Source: Salsuginibacillus halophilus (GTDB taxonomy: Bacteria; Bacillota; Bacilli; Bacillales; Marinococcaceae). Taken from it: DNA of 64,000 nt. The notes under the pieces were generated by a model, which saw only the letters and a program-made list of their open reading frames with translations, was not told the DNA's origin and did not search any database. Position 1 is the stretch's first letter, and the number at the start of each line of letters is the position of its first letter. The stretch is taken from contig NZ_PYAV01000008.1 of assembly GCF_003014715.1 (NCBI RefSeq), positions 62,001 through 126,000 of the forward strand, given 5' to 3'. A program made the translations under genes and the position numbers. This document shows, in pieces, positions 1 to 8,832 of the stretch.

Positions 1-888
1 AGTGGTTTAAAAAGCGGTCTCTCCTCTGATCGGATTACGAAAATGATGGGCATTGTAAACGGTACGACAAACTTTATTTTAAGTAAGATGAAAGATGAAG
101 GACGTACGTACGAAGACGTTTTAAAAGAAGCACAGGATCTTGGGTTTGCAGAGAGTGATCCAGCGGCAGATGTTGACGGTCTTGATGCTGCTCGTAAAAT
201 GGCGATTTTAGGCACACTTGGCTTCTCAATGAATATTGATTTGGAGGATGTTGATACAGCTGGCATCCGTAACGTTACGCTCGAAGATATGACGTATGCA
301 GACCGCCTGGGCTATACGTTGAAATTGATCGGACTAGCTGAGCGGGGAGCAGATGGGGTGCATATCTCAGTCGAACCGTTGTTTGTCCCTGCGGATCATC
401 CGCTTGCTGCTGTGAAGAACGAATATAATGCGGTTTATGTGCACGGTGAAGCAGTGGGAGAAACGATGTTTTACGGACCTGGCGCTGGTTCGCTTCCGAC
501 AGCAACGGCCGTCGTCTCTGATCTCATTACCGTTATCAAAAATGTACGTCTTGGGGTTTCTGGGCATGATAACGTTGCAGCGCAGCATCAAAAACAGTTA
601 AAGCCAAAAAGTGCGATTACATCGAAGTATTATCTTCGGCTGCATGTCGCTGATGAAACGGGCGTTTTCGAATCGATCACCCAAAAGTTTGCTGAAGAAG
701 GTATCAGTTTCGAGAAAATTCTCCAAGTACCTGTTGAAGCGAACGGTAACGGCAAAGCAGAGATTGTGCTTATTACACATGAGACAAACGGTGCGGCTTA
801 TGAAGCCCTTTGTCAGGAGCTTAATAACCTAGCATCGGTTAAAGAATTAAAGAGCAATTACCGGGTTGAAGGAGGACAAACCGCATGA
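1..888 (+). CDS. hom: homoserine dehydrogenase, C-terminal part (5' end outside window)
   Basis: C-terminal 295 residues of homoserine dehydrogenase, which reduces aspartate semialdehyde to homoserine with NAD(P)H on the way to threonine and methionine. The frame is open to the first base of the window, so the N-terminal nucleotide-binding domain (roughly 130 of about 430 residues) lies outside. The family segment [11 protein letters not shown] begins at visible residue 17. The last ~80 residues form an ACT domain beginning [12 protein letters not shown], the usual site of threonine feedback. The TGA stop overlaps the thrC start (ATGA), which indicates translational coupling. Identification is secure; only the start is unseen. 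Confidence 0.97.
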   Translation, partial: SGLKSGLSSDRITKMMGIVNGTTNFILSKMKDEGRTYEDVLKEAQDLGFAESDPAADVDGLDAARKMAILGTLGFSMNIDLEDVDTAGIRNVTLEDMTYADRLGYTLKLIGLAERGADGVHISVEPLFVPADHPLAAVKNEYNAVYVHGEAVGETMFYGPGAGSLPTATAVVSDLITVIKNVRLGVSGHDNVAAQHQKQLKPKSAITSKYYLRLHVADETGVFESITQKFAEEGISFEKILQVPVEANGNGKAEIVLITHETNGAAYEALCQELNNLASVKELKSNYRVEGGQTA

Positions 889-1949
889 GTCAATGGCAAG
901 GATTGTTAAAAACTTACACAAACGAACTTCCTGTAGGTGAAAATACACCGCGGTTATCCTTAAATGAAGGTAATACACCCTTAATCCCGCTTGAACGTTT
1001 GTCTGAAGAGCTTGGTGTGGAGGTGCACGTTAAAACAGAAGGTACAAACCCGACAGGATCTTTCAAAGACCGGGGGATGGTTATGGCGGTAGCTAAAGCA
1101 GTTGAAGAGGGTTCAGAAGCGATTATTTGTGCTTCTACAGGTAATACTTCCGCTGCAGCTGCAGCTTATGGCGCCCGTGCCGGTCTTCGTACAATCGTTG
1201 TCATTCCAGAAGGTAAAATCGCACTCGGTAAGCTTGCCCAAGCTGTCATGTACGGCGCAGAAGTGTTTGAGATCGAAGGGAACTTTGATGAGGCGCTTGA
1301 AATGGTACGAGAGATTAGTGAAACTGAGCCGGTAACGCTCGTAAACTCCGTGAACCCTTACAGGATTGAAGGGCAGAAAACCGCAGCCTTTGAAATTTGC
1401 GATGCCCTTGGTGATGCACCAGATGTACTTTCGATTCCCGTAGGTAATGCAGGGAACATTTCTGCTTATTGGAAAGGGTTTGAAGAATACAGCGAGAAAT
1501 ACGGAACACAGCTTCCGCAAATGCGTGGATTTGAAGCTGAAGGAGCAGCGGCAATTGTCCAAAATCAAGTGATTGAATCACCAGAAACAGTTGCGACGGC
1601 TATCCGTATCGGTAATCCTGCAAGCTGGGGAATGGCTGTAGATGCAGCAAAACGCTCGGGTGGTGCGATTGATTACGTAACCGACGATGAAATTTTAGAA
1701 GCTTACCGGGAGCTCGCAACGAAAGAAGGCGTGTTTGCCGAACCAGCGTCCTGCGCTTCTATTGCCGGCTTGAAAAAACAGGTGGCAAGCGGGCTCATAC
1801 CAAAAGGGTCAAAAGTGGCAGCTGTACTTACCGGTAATGGTTTGAAGGATCCTAGCACGGCGATTGATGCTGTTGAACTGAAACCTAAACGCATTCCAAA
1901 TGAAAAAGAACGCTTACTGCAGGAATTAAAAGGAGGCGTGCAGCTATGA
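885..1949 (+). CDS. thrC: threonine synthase
   Basis: PLP-dependent threonine synthase (354 aa) converting O-phosphohomoserine to threonine and phosphate in the cytoplasm. The PLP lysine is K61 in TGSFKDRG; the substrate-phosphate loop [14 protein letters not shown] and the glycine-rich cofactor loop [16 protein letters not shown] are both present. Length is typical of the short Gram-positive form. It overlaps hom upstream and thrB downstream by four bases each (ATGA), so hom-thrC-thrB is one coupled operon as in B. subtilis. No unusual features. Confidence 0.97.
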   Translation: MSQWQGLLKTYTNELPVGENTPRLSLNEGNTPLIPLERLSEELGVEVHVKTEGTNPTGSFKDRGMVMAVAKAVEEGSEAIICASTGNTSAAAAAYGARAGLRTIVVIPEGKIALGKLAQAVMYGAEVFEIEGNFDEALEMVREISETEPVTLVNSVNPYRIEGQKTAAFEICDALGDAPDVLSIPVGNAGNISAYWKGFEEYSEKYGTQLPQMRGFEAEGAAAIVQNQVIESPETVATAIRIGNPASWGMAVDAAKRSGGAIDYVTDDEILEAYRELATKEGVFAEPASCASIAGLKKQVASGLIPKGSKVAAVLTGNGLKDPSTAIDAVELKPKRIPNEKERLLQELKGGVQL

Positions 1950-2875
1950 AGGCTCAAGCATTAAGAATTAGTGTCCCGGCCAGCTCTGCAAATCTTGGAC
2001 CAGGTTTTGATTCCATTGGACTCGCGGTCGATCGTTATTTAACGCTTGACGTCACACAGGCAGCGGAGTGGTCGTTTACAACCTCCTCACCGGTGCTTGA
2101 AGGTGTACCTGAAGGAAAAAATAATGTCATTTTCGAAATTGCAGCACACATCGCAAAAAAAATGAATCGCGATTTACCTCCATGCCACGTGCATATGTCA
2201 AGTGATATCCCGCTTGCTCGCGGGCTTGGAAGCAGTGCAGCTGCTACCATCGCGGCGATTGAATTAGCAGATCAACTTATGGGTACTGAACTCTCACAAG
2301 ATGATAAAATGCGCTTTGCAAGTCTTTGGGAAGGTCACCCTGATAATGTTGGACCGTGCTTGTTCGGCGGTTTAATTGTCGGTACGCATTCACCGGATGC
2401 AACGGACATCGTCCATCTAGGTGTACCGGATGTGGAGATGGTCATGCTCGTTCCAGATGAGCGTTTAATGACAAAAGAAGCGCGCGGCATCCTACCGCGT
2501 CAGCTTGAATATCACCAAGCGATTAAAGGCAGCTCGATCAGTAATGTCCTCGTCGCCGCAATTATGAGTGGCGACTGGGAGTTAGCCGGACGCATGATGC
2601 GCCGTGACGTTTTTCATCATCCATACCGGGCAGAACTGCTGCCTGGGTTGACAGAGATGCTGAAAGGCATGAATGAATACGGCGCTTACGGTGCGGCGTT
2701 AAGCGGTGCTGGCCCAACGGTGCTCTGCTTTGTTCCTAAAGGTGAAGGTGAGCGCATCCGCGAAGCCCTTGCAGCAGATTATCCGCATTTTGATGTACAG
2801 CTTGCCCAACCGGCTCCGCGAGGCGTCCAAGTATACACCTTTAAGGAGTCCGAGCAGGTAAACGCAGCCTTATAA
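1946..2875 (+). CDS. thrB: homoserine kinase
   Basis: GHMP-family kinase (309 aa) that phosphorylates homoserine with ATP, supplying the ThrC substrate. The N-terminal [15 protein letters not shown] motif and the ATP loop GLGSSAA (residues 93-99) are intact, and the C-terminal GHMP segment [14 protein letters not shown] is present. It is last in the hom-thrC-thrB operon and is followed within a few bases by a hairpin terminator. The ATG start overlaps the thrC stop, and GGAGGCG lies just upstream inside thrC. Confidence 0.97.
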   Translation: MKAQALRISVPASSANLGPGFDSIGLAVDRYLTLDVTQAAEWSFTTSSPVLEGVPEGKNNVIFEIAAHIAKKMNRDLPPCHVHMSSDIPLARGLGSSAAATIAAIELADQLMGTELSQDDKMRFASLWEGHPDNVGPCLFGGLIVGTHSPDATDIVHLGVPDVEMVMLVPDERLMTKEARGILPRQLEYHQAIKGSSISNVLVAAIMSGDWELAGRMMRRDVFHHPYRAELLPGLTEMLKGMNEYGAYGAALSGAGPTVLCFVPKGEGERIREALAADYPHFDVQLAQPAPRGVQVYTFKESEQVNAAL

Positions 2876-2880
2876 TAGTA

Positions 2881-2920
2881 TTGGAGCTCTCTGTTATAAA
2901 TGCAGAGGGCTCCAACTTTT
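2881..2920 (+). terminator. Rho-independent terminator of hom-thrC-thrB
   Basis: Arms TTGGAGCTCTCTG and CAGAGGGCTCCAA enclose a short A/T loop and are followed by CTTTT. It begins five bases after the thrB stop. Confidence 0.85.
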
Positions 2921-2938
2921 AGTAAAATGCCTTATAAC

Positions 2939-2970
2939 GAAAAAAAGATCTGCCTCGCGCGGAGACAGAC
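2939..2970 (-). terminator. terminator of the NifU-domain gene
   Basis: Read on the minus strand, a stem with arms like TCTGTCTC and GAGGCAGA (one mismatch) is followed by a run of six T. It lies about 20 bases past the stop of the NifU-like gene. Confidence 0.65.
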
Positions 2971-2989
2971 CCAAGAGTGACGCATATCA

Positions 2990-3229
2990 TTAAAATACTT
3001 GTTCGATTTCTACAACACCAGGGACTTCTTCAATCAAGGCACGCTCGATGCCTGCTTTCAAAGTGATGGTGGATGATGGGCAAGAGCCGCAAGCCCCCAT
3101 CAAACGGACTTTTACGATACCGTCTTCGATATCAACAAGTTCAACGTCCCCGCCGTCGCGCAGCAAGAACGGGCGTAGTTTATCTAGAACTTCCTGGACC
3201 TGGGCGGACATGTCAGTTGCTTCTGTCAT
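2990..3229 (-). CDS. yutI: NifU C-terminal domain Fe-S scaffold/carrier (YutI/NfuA type)
   Basis: Short NifU-like protein (79 aa), expected to hold and pass on a 4Fe-4S cluster in the cytoplasm. The conserved motif is [10 protein letters not shown] with C47 and C50; the whole protein is one NifU C-terminal domain. The start is the ATG at 3229, because AAAGGGGAGG lies seven bases upstream; an in-frame ATG ten codons earlier lacks such a site. Position between thrB and yuzD-yutJ matches the B. subtilis yut order. Together with yutM (7376) it is the second Fe-S assembly factor nearby. Confidence 0.93.
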   Translation of the reverse strand: MTEATDMSAQVQEVLDKLRPFLLRDGGDVELVDIEDGIVKVRLMGACGSCPSSTITLKAGIERALIEEVPGVVEIEQVF

Positions 3230-3381
3230 GAGTAAACCTCCCCTTTCTTTATTCTCCATTATAATAGCTATAAGAGAAAAAATCTATCCGTTACCGGATA
3301 TTCTTATTTTAAAAGATAACCGAACACCTCTGCAAATATACAGCTTGTGAAGTAAAATGAAAATGTAGGGAGGTATAGGAT

Positions 3382-3693
3382 ATGTCGCATATTGCATTGA
3401 AAGTTTACGGGGCAGAAAGAAAGTGTCCGAGCTGTCTGCACGTTCCTTCAGCACCGGAAACAAAAGCTTGGCTTGAAGCAGCATTAACACGAAGCTTTCC
3501 GAAACTGCCGCTTGTTTTTCATTATATTGATATTGAGGATCCACCATTAGAAGAAGAAGCGATGAGCACCCGCATTCTTGAAGGTGAATGGTTGTATCCT
3601 CTTGTCACAGTGCAGGGTGAGGTTGTCTCCGAAGGTGACCCCCGTTTGAAAGTGCTTCGGCAAAAAATTAAAGAAGCGGCTGAATGCTTGTAA
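3382..3693 (+). CDS. yuzD: YuzD family protein (DUF1462)
   Basis: Cytoplasmic protein of 103 aa of the YuzD family, function unknown. It starts with a thioredoxin-like beta strand ALKVYGAERKCPSC, carrying C15 and C18 in a CxxC arrangement that could act in redox or metal binding (inference). GGGAGGTATAGG precedes the ATG. It sits between yutI and yutJ as in B. subtilis, divergent from the first and convergent with the second. Confidence 0.85.
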   Translation: MSHIALKVYGAERKCPSCLHVPSAPETKAWLEAALTRSFPKLPLVFHYIDIEDPPLEEEAMSTRILEGEWLYPLVTVQGEVVSEGDPRLKVLRQKIKEAAECL

Positions 3694-3723
3694 AAAGCTG
3701 CAGCCGCTTCTTTGGATTGATTT

Positions 3724-4797
3724 TTAGACACCAGAGTGATATTTATACATCCAGAGGACGCCACTCTTGAGTAAGCGCGCAACGCGCCCTGTCACCGCTG
3801 CTTTTTCTCCCATCATACCGAAGCCATGCTTTTTACCGAGTGAGCCGAGCACACCTTTAAGCTTCATTTTTGGCATTTCGTCAGGAAGTTCTTCATGATT
3901 CCACTGCTTTTTTAAAATGGTAACGATCTGTTCACCTTGGGATTCTGCAAGTTGAGCACTTGGTGCATGCGGTAGACTTGCGCAATCACCAACCACAAAA
4001 ATATCTTCGTTATGTTGCAGGTGGTGGTGTTTTGTTAAGATAATCCGGCCGGAGTCGTCTTCTTCCGCGTTCAAATTCTGGACAATTTGGTTCGGTTGAA
4101 TCCCAGCCGTCCAAATCGTTGCGTCTGATGGGAACCATTGATCGTGATTGTACAAGCCGTCTGCTTCAACCTTGGTAATGTTGGAGTTGCTAACAACATC
4201 CACATCATTTTTCTCAAACCAGTTATGCACATAGTTGCTCAAGCGTTTCGGAAACATTGGAAGTATGGTGTCGCCCCGGTCGAATAAGTGAATGGTTAAA
4301 TCTGTGCGGCTTTCACGAAGCTCACTTGCAAGCTCTACGCCGGAAAGGCCTGCACCGACAATAGACACGTGTGAGTGCGGTGGCAGGTTGTTTAATGCTT
4401 CACATGTACGACGCGTTTTTTCCATACTTTGAATGCTGTATGTATGTTCTTCAGCACCAGGTACCCCGTGATACTTATCCACAGAACCAAGGCCGATCAC
4501 GAGCTTATCAAAAGATAACGGTTCTTTATTATCAAAATGAATTTGCTGGTTTTCTTCATCAATTGAAGTCACGTTACCGAAGTAGTAGTGGAGCTGTTCA
4601 TGCTCTGGAAATGGGACGCGCACTTCCTGGTCTGATTCTGTACCTGCAGCAAGCGCATAGTATTCTGTTTTTAAGCAATGGTAAGGGAGTCTATCAACAA
4701 GGTAAATTTCCACATCATCCGGCAGGTCTTTAGGCAGTAATTCCTGCATAATTTTCATACCGCCATAGCCGCCGCCTAAAATAACTAAACGTTGCAT
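3724..4797 (-). CDS. yutJ: internal start product: YutJ-like NADH dehydrogenase
   Basis: Proposed second product of the fused frame above. The ATG at 4797 is preceded by AGAAGGAG at about ten bases, a normal Bacillus ribosome-binding site, and the 357-residue product matches the length of B. subtilis YutJ (about 355). It is a type II NADH dehydrogenase-like flavoprotein expected to pass electrons from NADH to quinone at the membrane face. The position between yuzD and yuzB is the conserved yutJ position. Whether it is made separately, as a fusion, or both cannot be decided from sequence. Confidence 0.7.
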   Translation of the reverse strand: MQRLVILGGGYGGMKIMQELLPKDLPDDVEIYLVDRLPYHCLKTEYYALAAGTESDQEVRVPFPEHEQLHYYFGNVTSIDEENQQIHFDNKEPLSFDKLVIGLGSVDKYHGVPGAEEHTYSIQSMEKTRRTCEALNNLPPHSHVSIVGAGLSGVELASELRESRTDLTIHLFDRGDTILPMFPKRLSNYVHNWFEKNDVDVVSNSNITKVEADGLYNHDQWFPSDATIWTAGIQPNQIVQNLNAEEDDSGRIILTKHHHLQHNEDIFVVGDCASLPHAPSAQLAESQGEQIVTILKKQWNHEELPDEMPKMKLKGVLGSLGKKHGFGMMGEKAAVTGRVARLLKSGVLWMYKYHSGV

Positions 4798-5358
4798 AAA
4801 TGGATAACTCCTTCTCTCCGAAATTGAATACAAACTGTGGTGAAGCAGTGGATAAAGGGCTTGATATACTTCTTCGCGGCCCGTATGCTTCGCTGAAGCG
4901 AGAATGTAATGAAATTGGCTGTTTACAATATGCGTATAGGATTGAAGCTCATTATCTGAAAGTTGCGGACATAATTGCCGCAACAGCTGCTGCCAGCGCT
5001 CAAATAATGCCGGTTCGTGTAAAGCGGCCTCAAGCCACATTTTACGGTAAAAGGCCGGCTGTTCCGAAAATGCATGAAGCAAATGATAAATATCGGCAGT
5101 TAATGCAGCTGCCGGATCTTTTGCATCTAATACCTCAGCATGTTCTGGGATGAAGGCGATCTCTTGCCGGGCAATTTCAGTCAGCAGATCCTCTTTTGAA
5201 GGGAAATGGGTGAAAAACGTTCCTTTAGCTACTCCGGCTTGGATTGTAATTTCTTGAACGGTCGTTTCATCAAAGCCCCGGGCTAAAAAAAGAGCAGATG
5301 CCGTATGTAAAATTCGCTCCTTTGTCGCCGTACGTTTATTTGTTGGTTTAACGTTCAT
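3724..5358 (-). CDS. TetR-family regulator fused in frame to YutJ-type NADH dehydrogenase
   Basis: A single open frame of 544 aa encodes two proteins that are normally separate. Residues 1-187 are a TetR/AcrR regulator: helix-turn-helix in KERILHTASALFLARGFDET and VQEITIQAGVAKGTFFTHF, then an all-helical ligand domain. Residues 188-544 are a complete YutJ-like FAD/NADH oxidoreductase with LGGGYGG, a second dinucleotide site VGAGLSGVELA and VGDCASLP. No stop separates them. The joint ERRSYPF is translated from the ribosome-binding site (AGAAGGAG) of the second part, whose ATG at 4797 could also give free YutJ (357 aa). Start taken at the ATG at 5358; an in-frame TTG at 5397 has no good ribosome site. 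A lost stop codon or sequencing error is the alternative to a true fusion. Confidence 0.75.
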   Translation of the reverse strand: MNVKPTNKRTATKERILHTASALFLARGFDETTVQEITIQAGVAKGTFFTHFPSKEDLLTEIARQEIAFIPEHAEVLDAKDPAAALTADIYHLLHAFSEQPAFYRKMWLEAALHEPALFERWQQLLRQLCPQLSDNELQSYTHIVNSQFHYILASAKHTGREEVYQALYPLLHHSLYSISERRSYPFMQRLVILGGGYGGMKIMQELLPKDLPDDVEIYLVDRLPYHCLKTEYYALAAGTESDQEVRVPFPEHEQLHYYFGNVTSIDEENQQIHFDNKEPLSFDKLVIGLGSVDKYHGVPGAEEHTYSIQSMEKTRRTCEALNNLPPHSHVSIVGAGLSGVELASELRESRTDLTIHLFDRGDTILPMFPKRLSNYVHNWFEKNDVDVVSNSNITKVEADGLYNHDQWFPSDATIWTAGIQPNQIVQNLNAEEDDSGRIILTKHHHLQHNEDIFVVGDCASLPHAPSAQLAESQGEQIVTILKKQWNHEELPDEMPKMKLKGVLGSLGKKHGFGMMGEKAAVTGRVARLLKSGVLWMYKYHSGV

Positions 5359-5403
5359 TGTTTCTCGATCGCTCCAATCGCCAGCAGATCCATTCAACTT
5401 TAC

Positions 5404-5415
5404 TGACTGCGGTCA
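5404..5415. promoter_or_regulatory. palindromic operator candidate upstream of the TetR-YutJ gene
   Basis: TGACTGCGGTCA is an inverted repeat (TGAC...GTCA) about 46 bases ahead of the TetR start. Palindromes of this TGAC/GTCA form are common operators of TetR regulators, so autoregulation is a reasonable inference. Confidence 0.45.
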
Positions 5416-5455
5416 ATTTTATTATACCCGCCGAATCGTGTTGTGACAACATAAA

Positions 5456-5470
5456 ACGAAAACGTTTGCA
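5456..5470 (+). promoter_or_regulatory. cre-like site, one mismatch
   Basis: ACGAAAACGTTTGCA fits the CcpA-site consensus WTGNAANCGNWNNCW at every constrained position except the second. It lies between the TetR-yutJ and yuzB starts, just before the yuzB promoter. Suggestive only. Confidence 0.3.
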
Positions 5471-5482
5471 CAAGTTTTATAC

Positions 5483-5511
5483 TTGTCATAAATCGCTTGA
5501 GCCGGTAATAT
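5483..5511 (+). promoter_or_regulatory. sigma-A promoter of yuzB
   Basis: TTGTCA and TAATAT are separated by 17 bases, ending about 40 bases before the yuzB start. Confidence 0.65.
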
Positions 5512-5551
5512 AGAGACGCAATTAGAAGTTTATAAAGGAGAGGTGACCGCG

Positions 5552-5788
5552 TTGTTTCCAATTATTGAATTCTGTATGACGAATTTAGCCGGCGGCACCC
5601 ACCCCGTGTTAGAAGCATTGGAGAAAGACCCAGGTGTTGATGTTGTTGAGTATGGGTGCCTCGGCAACTGCGGTCAATGTGCAGCTTCTGCCTATGCGCT
5701 TGTAAACGGGGAAGTTGTAACCGGAGAAACAAATGATGAACTGCTTGCCAATATATACGAGTTTATTGAAGAAAACGAAATGTTTTAA
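5552..5788 (+). CDS. yuzB: YuzB family protein (UPF0349/DUF1450)
   Basis: Small cytoplasmic protein (78 aa) of unknown function with four cysteines: C8 in [10 protein letters not shown] and C36, C40, C43 in [11 protein letters not shown]. The pattern resembles metal-binding or thioredoxin-like ferredoxin segments. The TTG at 5552 is chosen because GGAGAGGTG lies at correct distance and the product then has the same length and N-terminus as B. subtilis YuzB; a GTG three codons upstream lies too close to the Shine-Dalgarno sequence. It stands alone behind its own promoter. Confidence 0.85.
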   Translation: MFPIIEFCMTNLAGGTHPVLEALEKDPGVDVVEYGCLGNCGQCAASAYALVNGEVVTGETNDELLANIYEFIEENEMF

Positions 5789-5792
5789 GCTG

Positions 5793-5823
5793 CAGGGAGC
5801 TGTCTGTTACAGGCAGCTCCCTG
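5793..5823 (+). terminator. stem-loop after yuzB
   Basis: Perfect arms CAGGGAGCTG and CAGCTCCCTG right after the yuzB stop. No clear T-tract follows, so termination may be weak. Confidence 0.55.
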
Positions 5824-5859
5824 TGTATAAGTGATTTTGCAAGGGGAGGGATAAGCTAA

Positions 5860-6099
5860 ATGGATGTTATTCCATTTCAACACACCTGGCCGTACGAACG
5901 GGTGATGGAGGACATATATTTTGATACGTGCCCAAAGTGTGGAAGAGAACAAGTGCTAACTCATTTAAAGCCGCACTCGTTAAAAGCGGCTTTTGAAGGG
6001 GTGAAAACCTCCTTAAATCTACCGTGCTGCCATGCAACGTTAACGATCCTTCATGCGGATGATGATTATCTTTGGACAAATGAGCCGTTACGAAAGTGA
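5860..6099 (+). CDS. small cysteine-rich protein, unrecognised
   Basis: 79-residue soluble protein I do not recognise. It has TCPKCGRE (C24, C27) and PCCHATL (C56, C57, H58), the layout of a small zinc ribbon, so metal or nucleic-acid binding is possible but unproven. AAGGGGAGGG precedes the ATG by ten bases. It ends nine bases before dapF, so the two are probably co-transcribed. B. subtilis has a different gene (yutK) at this spot. Confidence 0.7.
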   Translation: MDVIPFQHTWPYERVMEDIYFDTCPKCGREQVLTHLKPHSLKAAFEGVKTSLNLPCCHATLTILHADDDYLWTNEPLRK

Positions 6100-6108
6100 G
6101 GAAGTAAA

Positions 6109-6966
6109 ATGCAGTTTACAAAATTACACGGCCTTGGCAACAGCTATATTTTTGTTGATTTATTTTCAGAATCGCTCGAGAACAAAAGTTTGTCGGAGCT
6201 TGCTGTGGCAGTAGCTAACCCGGACACCGGCATTGGCTCAGACGGTTTAATTTTAGTTGGACCTTCAGAAGCGGCAGATGTACGGATGCGGATTTTTAAT
6301 GCTGATGGGTCAGAAGCTATGAATTGTGGCAATGGTGTTCGTGCCAGTGCAAAGCTCGCGTATGAGAAAAAACGGGTGCTCGAAACGTCGTTTACAGTTG
6401 AGACCAACGGCGGCATCGTAACAGCGTTTGTGCATCCGGATGAACAAGGCATGGTGCACGAGGTTACTGTGGATATGGGCAAGCCGAAGCTGAATCGCCA
6501 GGAAATCCCGTTAACAGCCGGCGGGCCAGCAGATGAACAGCACGTCAATAAAAGCGTACAGACATCTCCTGTAGATGAACCATTTACAGCTGTCGGGATG
6601 GGGAATCCGCACGCCGTCATTTTTGTTGATGATATTGCACAAGCCCCGGTCGTTGAGGACGGCCCTAAGCTTGAGTGCGCCTCATTTTTCCCGGACAGGG
6701 TGAATGTTGAATATATTGAGATGATTACACCGCAAGAAATGAACTTTAAAGTGTGGGAACGTGGATCTGGTGTGACACAAGCTTGCGGGACAGGGGCATG
6801 TGCAGCAGTTGTTGCCGCTGTGTTGAATAAGCAGGCTTCGTTTGATGAAGAAGTAACTGTACACTTGCCTGGTGGGGATCTGCATATTCGTTGGAACGAA
6901 ATGGACAGGCATGTATGGATGCGCGGCCCGGCCGAGCTCATTTGTACAGGAGCGTATTATTTGTAA
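6109..6966 (+). CDS. dapF: diaminopimelate epimerase
   Basis: Cofactor-independent epimerase (285 aa) converting LL- to meso-diaminopimelate for lysine and peptidoglycan. Both catalytic cysteines are present: C73 in EAMNCGNG and C226 in VTQACGTGA. HGLGNSYIF at the N-terminus and GNPHAVIFV are also typical. GAGGAAGTAAA precedes the ATG. It corresponds to yutL (dapF) of the B. subtilis yut region. Confidence 0.96.
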   Translation: MQFTKLHGLGNSYIFVDLFSESLENKSLSELAVAVANPDTGIGSDGLILVGPSEAADVRMRIFNADGSEAMNCGNGVRASAKLAYEKKRVLETSFTVETNGGIVTAFVHPDEQGMVHEVTVDMGKPKLNRQEIPLTAGGPADEQHVNKSVQTSPVDEPFTAVGMGNPHAVIFVDDIAQAPVVEDGPKLECASFFPDRVNVEYIEMITPQEMNFKVWERGSGVTQACGTGACAAVVAAVLNKQASFDEEVTVHLPGGDLHIRWNEMDRHVWMRGPAELICTGAYYL

Positions 6967-7094
6967 AGTATCATCGGTGGATTAAAATGGAAAGTGTCGT
7001 TTGAAGTCAACGGTTAATTCATGTAAAATTAAAATATAAAGATCATATATCAAAGAGAAAAAAGGTTAACGTTTATGGAAAGGGGCATGCGCAC

Positions 7095-7298
7095 ATGAAT
7101 TCTCGGCGGGAAACTGACAGCGAACGCCTGCTCGAGGAGTTCCGAAACAAAATGATGAAGGCTGCCGCCGCGCACGGGTTTCATCATCCGGAAGTGATCT
7201 ATTACAGCCAGATGGTAGACCTTCAACATAATAACTTGTTAGAAGAGAAAAAGTCAGACAGAAAATGCCCTATGTTCCAAGCAGATTGTATGGCTTGA
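7095..7298 (+). CDS. Spo0E-like aspartyl-phosphate phosphatase
   Basis: 67-residue helical-hairpin protein of the Spo0E family, which dephosphorylate Spo0A~P and delay sporulation. The first helix (SERLLEEFRNKMMKAAAAHGF) and the signature region VIYYSQMVDLQHNNLL match; the classic SQELD core is here SQMVD. AAAGGGGCATG lies before the ATG. It stands alone between dapF and yutM. The two cysteines near the C-terminus (C59, C65) are not typical of the family. Confidence 0.75.
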   Translation: MNSRRETDSERLLEEFRNKMMKAAAAHGFHHPEVIYYSQMVDLQHNNLLEEKKSDRKCPMFQADCMA

Positions 7299-7375
7299 TT
7301 ATATTGAGGCAGGCAAATTACACTATAACTGAACGGGACAAAGATTCCGTTTAATCTCGATCAGGAGGTATGAAA

Positions 7376-7726
7376 ATGATTAATATCAGCGAAGCAGCGG
7401 CAAGAGCGATTCAGCAAATGCGTGAAGATGAGTCTGCGGATATGAAGCTCCGGATCGGTGTAAAAGGTGGCGGCTGCACAGGACTTTCTTATGGGATGGG
7501 CTTTGATAATGAAGTGACAGAAGAGGATCAAGAGCTTGAGATTCATGGTCTTCCTATCGTAGTGGATAAAGAAAGTGCTGGTGTGCTTGAAGGTGTGGAA
7601 ATTGACTACAAAGAAAATATGATGGGCGGCGGGTTTACGATTGAAAACCCAAACGCGGTTGCAACCTGCGGGTGCGGCACATCATTTAAAACAGCAACAA
7701 GAGCCGGAACGCCGGAAGATTGTTAA
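7376..7726 (+). CDS. yutM: HesB/IscA/SufA-type Fe-S protein (YutM/ErpA)
   Basis: A-type Fe-S carrier (116 aa) acting in cluster delivery in the cytoplasm. The three family cysteines are present: C34 in GGGCTGLSYG and C98, C100 in ATCGCGTSF. The ATG at 7376 is used because AGGAGG ends seven bases before it; the ATG two codons upstream nearly touches the ribosome site. It follows dapF and a Spo0E-like gene, as yutM does in B. subtilis. A strong bidirectional terminator follows. Confidence 0.93.
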   Translation: MINISEAAARAIQQMREDESADMKLRIGVKGGGCTGLSYGMGFDNEVTEEDQELEIHGLPIVVDKESAGVLEGVEIDYKENMMGGGFTIENPNAVATCGCGTSFKTATRAGTPEDC

Positions 7727-7728
7727 AA

Positions 7729-7762
7729 AACGGGGCTGTCCTTTTGGGGCAGCCCCGTTTTT
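7729..7762. terminator. bidirectional terminator between yutM and yumC
   Basis: Arms AACGGGGCTG and CAGCCCCGTT, with A-tract before and T-tract after, serve the two converging genes. Confidence 0.85.
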
Positions 7763-7765
7763 GCG

Positions 7766-8752
7766 TTAAAACATGTGTGAACTGTGGCCCGGCTGCACTT
7801 TTGCATCAGGGTCAATGTAAGCTTTGGCGTTGTTAACAGCAGTTGGACCTTCGCCAAAACCTGTAGCAATCAGTTTAACTTTCCCGTCATAAGTTGTAAC
7901 GTCGCCTGCAGCATAAATGCCCGGGATGTTCGTTTCCATTCGGGTGTTTACTTGAATCGAATTACGTTCAATATCTAATCCCCATTCTTTAATCGGTCCA
8001 AGAGAAGTCATGAAACCATAATTGACGATCAGCTCATCAACATCGACGGCTTTGGTGGCTTCACCTTTACTTTCTTTAATAATGACTTGCTCAATCGTGT
8101 TGCCGCTGCCTTTCAAGTCGTTGATTTCATACGGCGTAAGAATGTTGATATTTGAATTGCGCATTTCTTCGACACTGTGCTCATGTGCACGGAACTTATC
8201 ACGCCGGTGCATAACTGTCACATCTGCATGGTCTTTCAGCATATTTGCCCAATCAACAGCAGAGTCACCGCCGCCACAGATTAAGACGTTTTTGCCGTGA
8301 AACTGTTCCAAGTCTTTAATGAAATAGTGGAGGTTTCCTTCTTCATATGCGTCAGCACCTTCAAGGGAAAGCCTTTTCGGTTGAAACGCTCCGACCCCAG
8401 CGGTAATAATAATCGTGCGCGTATAATGAACTTCTTGATTCGTTGTGATCTTAAATGTCTCATCTTCTAAGCGTTCCACATCTTGAACGGTCTGCTCGAG
8501 AGCGACCTCTGGCTCAAAAGGTTCCATTTGCTCGACGAGTTGATCGACCAACTCTTGAGCTTTTACTTTCGGAAAGCCAGCAACATCATAAATATACTTT
8601 TCAGGGTATAGTGCAGCAAGCTGGCCGCCGAGCTGCGGCATGCTTTCAATAATTTTCACACTCGCTTGACGCATACCTCCGTAAAATGCAGTAAAAAGCC
8701 CTGTTGGGCCGCCGCCAATAATTGTAATATCTGTCACTTGTTCATTGCTCAT
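7766..8752 (-). CDS. yumC: ferredoxin/flavodoxin-NADP+ reductase (YumC type)
   Basis: FAD enzyme (328 aa) of the thioredoxin-reductase-like ferredoxin-NADP reductase family. The FAD site [16 protein letters not shown] begins at residue 10, [15 protein letters not shown] follows, and the NADPH site is [12 protein letters not shown]. There is no CxxC disulfide centre, which separates it from thioredoxin reductase. The C-terminal FAD segment is [18 protein letters not shown] lies before the ATG. Divergent from ndh, as yumC and yumB are neighbours in B. subtilis. Confidence 0.94.
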   Translation of the reverse strand: MSNEQVTDITIIGGGPTGLFTAFYGGMRQASVKIIESMPQLGGQLAALYPEKYIYDVAGFPKVKAQELVDQLVEQMEPFEPEVALEQTVQDVERLEDETFKITTNQEVHYTRTIIITAGVGAFQPKRLSLEGADAYEEGNLHYFIKDLEQFHGKNVLICGGGDSAVDWANMLKDHADVTVMHRRDKFRAHEHSVEEMRNSNINILTPYEINDLKGSGNTIEQVIIKESKGEATKAVDVDELIVNYGFMTSLGPIKEWGLDIERNSIQVNTRMETNIPGIYAAGDVTTYDGKVKLIATGFGEGPTAVNNAKAYIDPDAKVQPGHSSHMF

Positions 8753-8803
8753 AACAATGTGCCTCCTCTATCATCATCAAATCACTTTTCGTCATCCCTA
8801 TCA

Positions 8804-8832
8804 ATTATAAGAAATCCGAACCGTGAATAAAA
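8804..8832 (-). promoter_or_regulatory. sigma-A promoter candidate for yumC
   Basis: On the minus strand TTTTAT and TATAAT are 17 bases apart, about 50 bases before the yumC start. The -10 is perfect, the -35 weak. Confidence 0.45.

Noticed and set aside
6144-6941. 265-codon frame antisense to dapF
   Set aside because: Shadow of dapF: Ser/Thr-rich, no ribosome site, while dapF has all catalytic residues.
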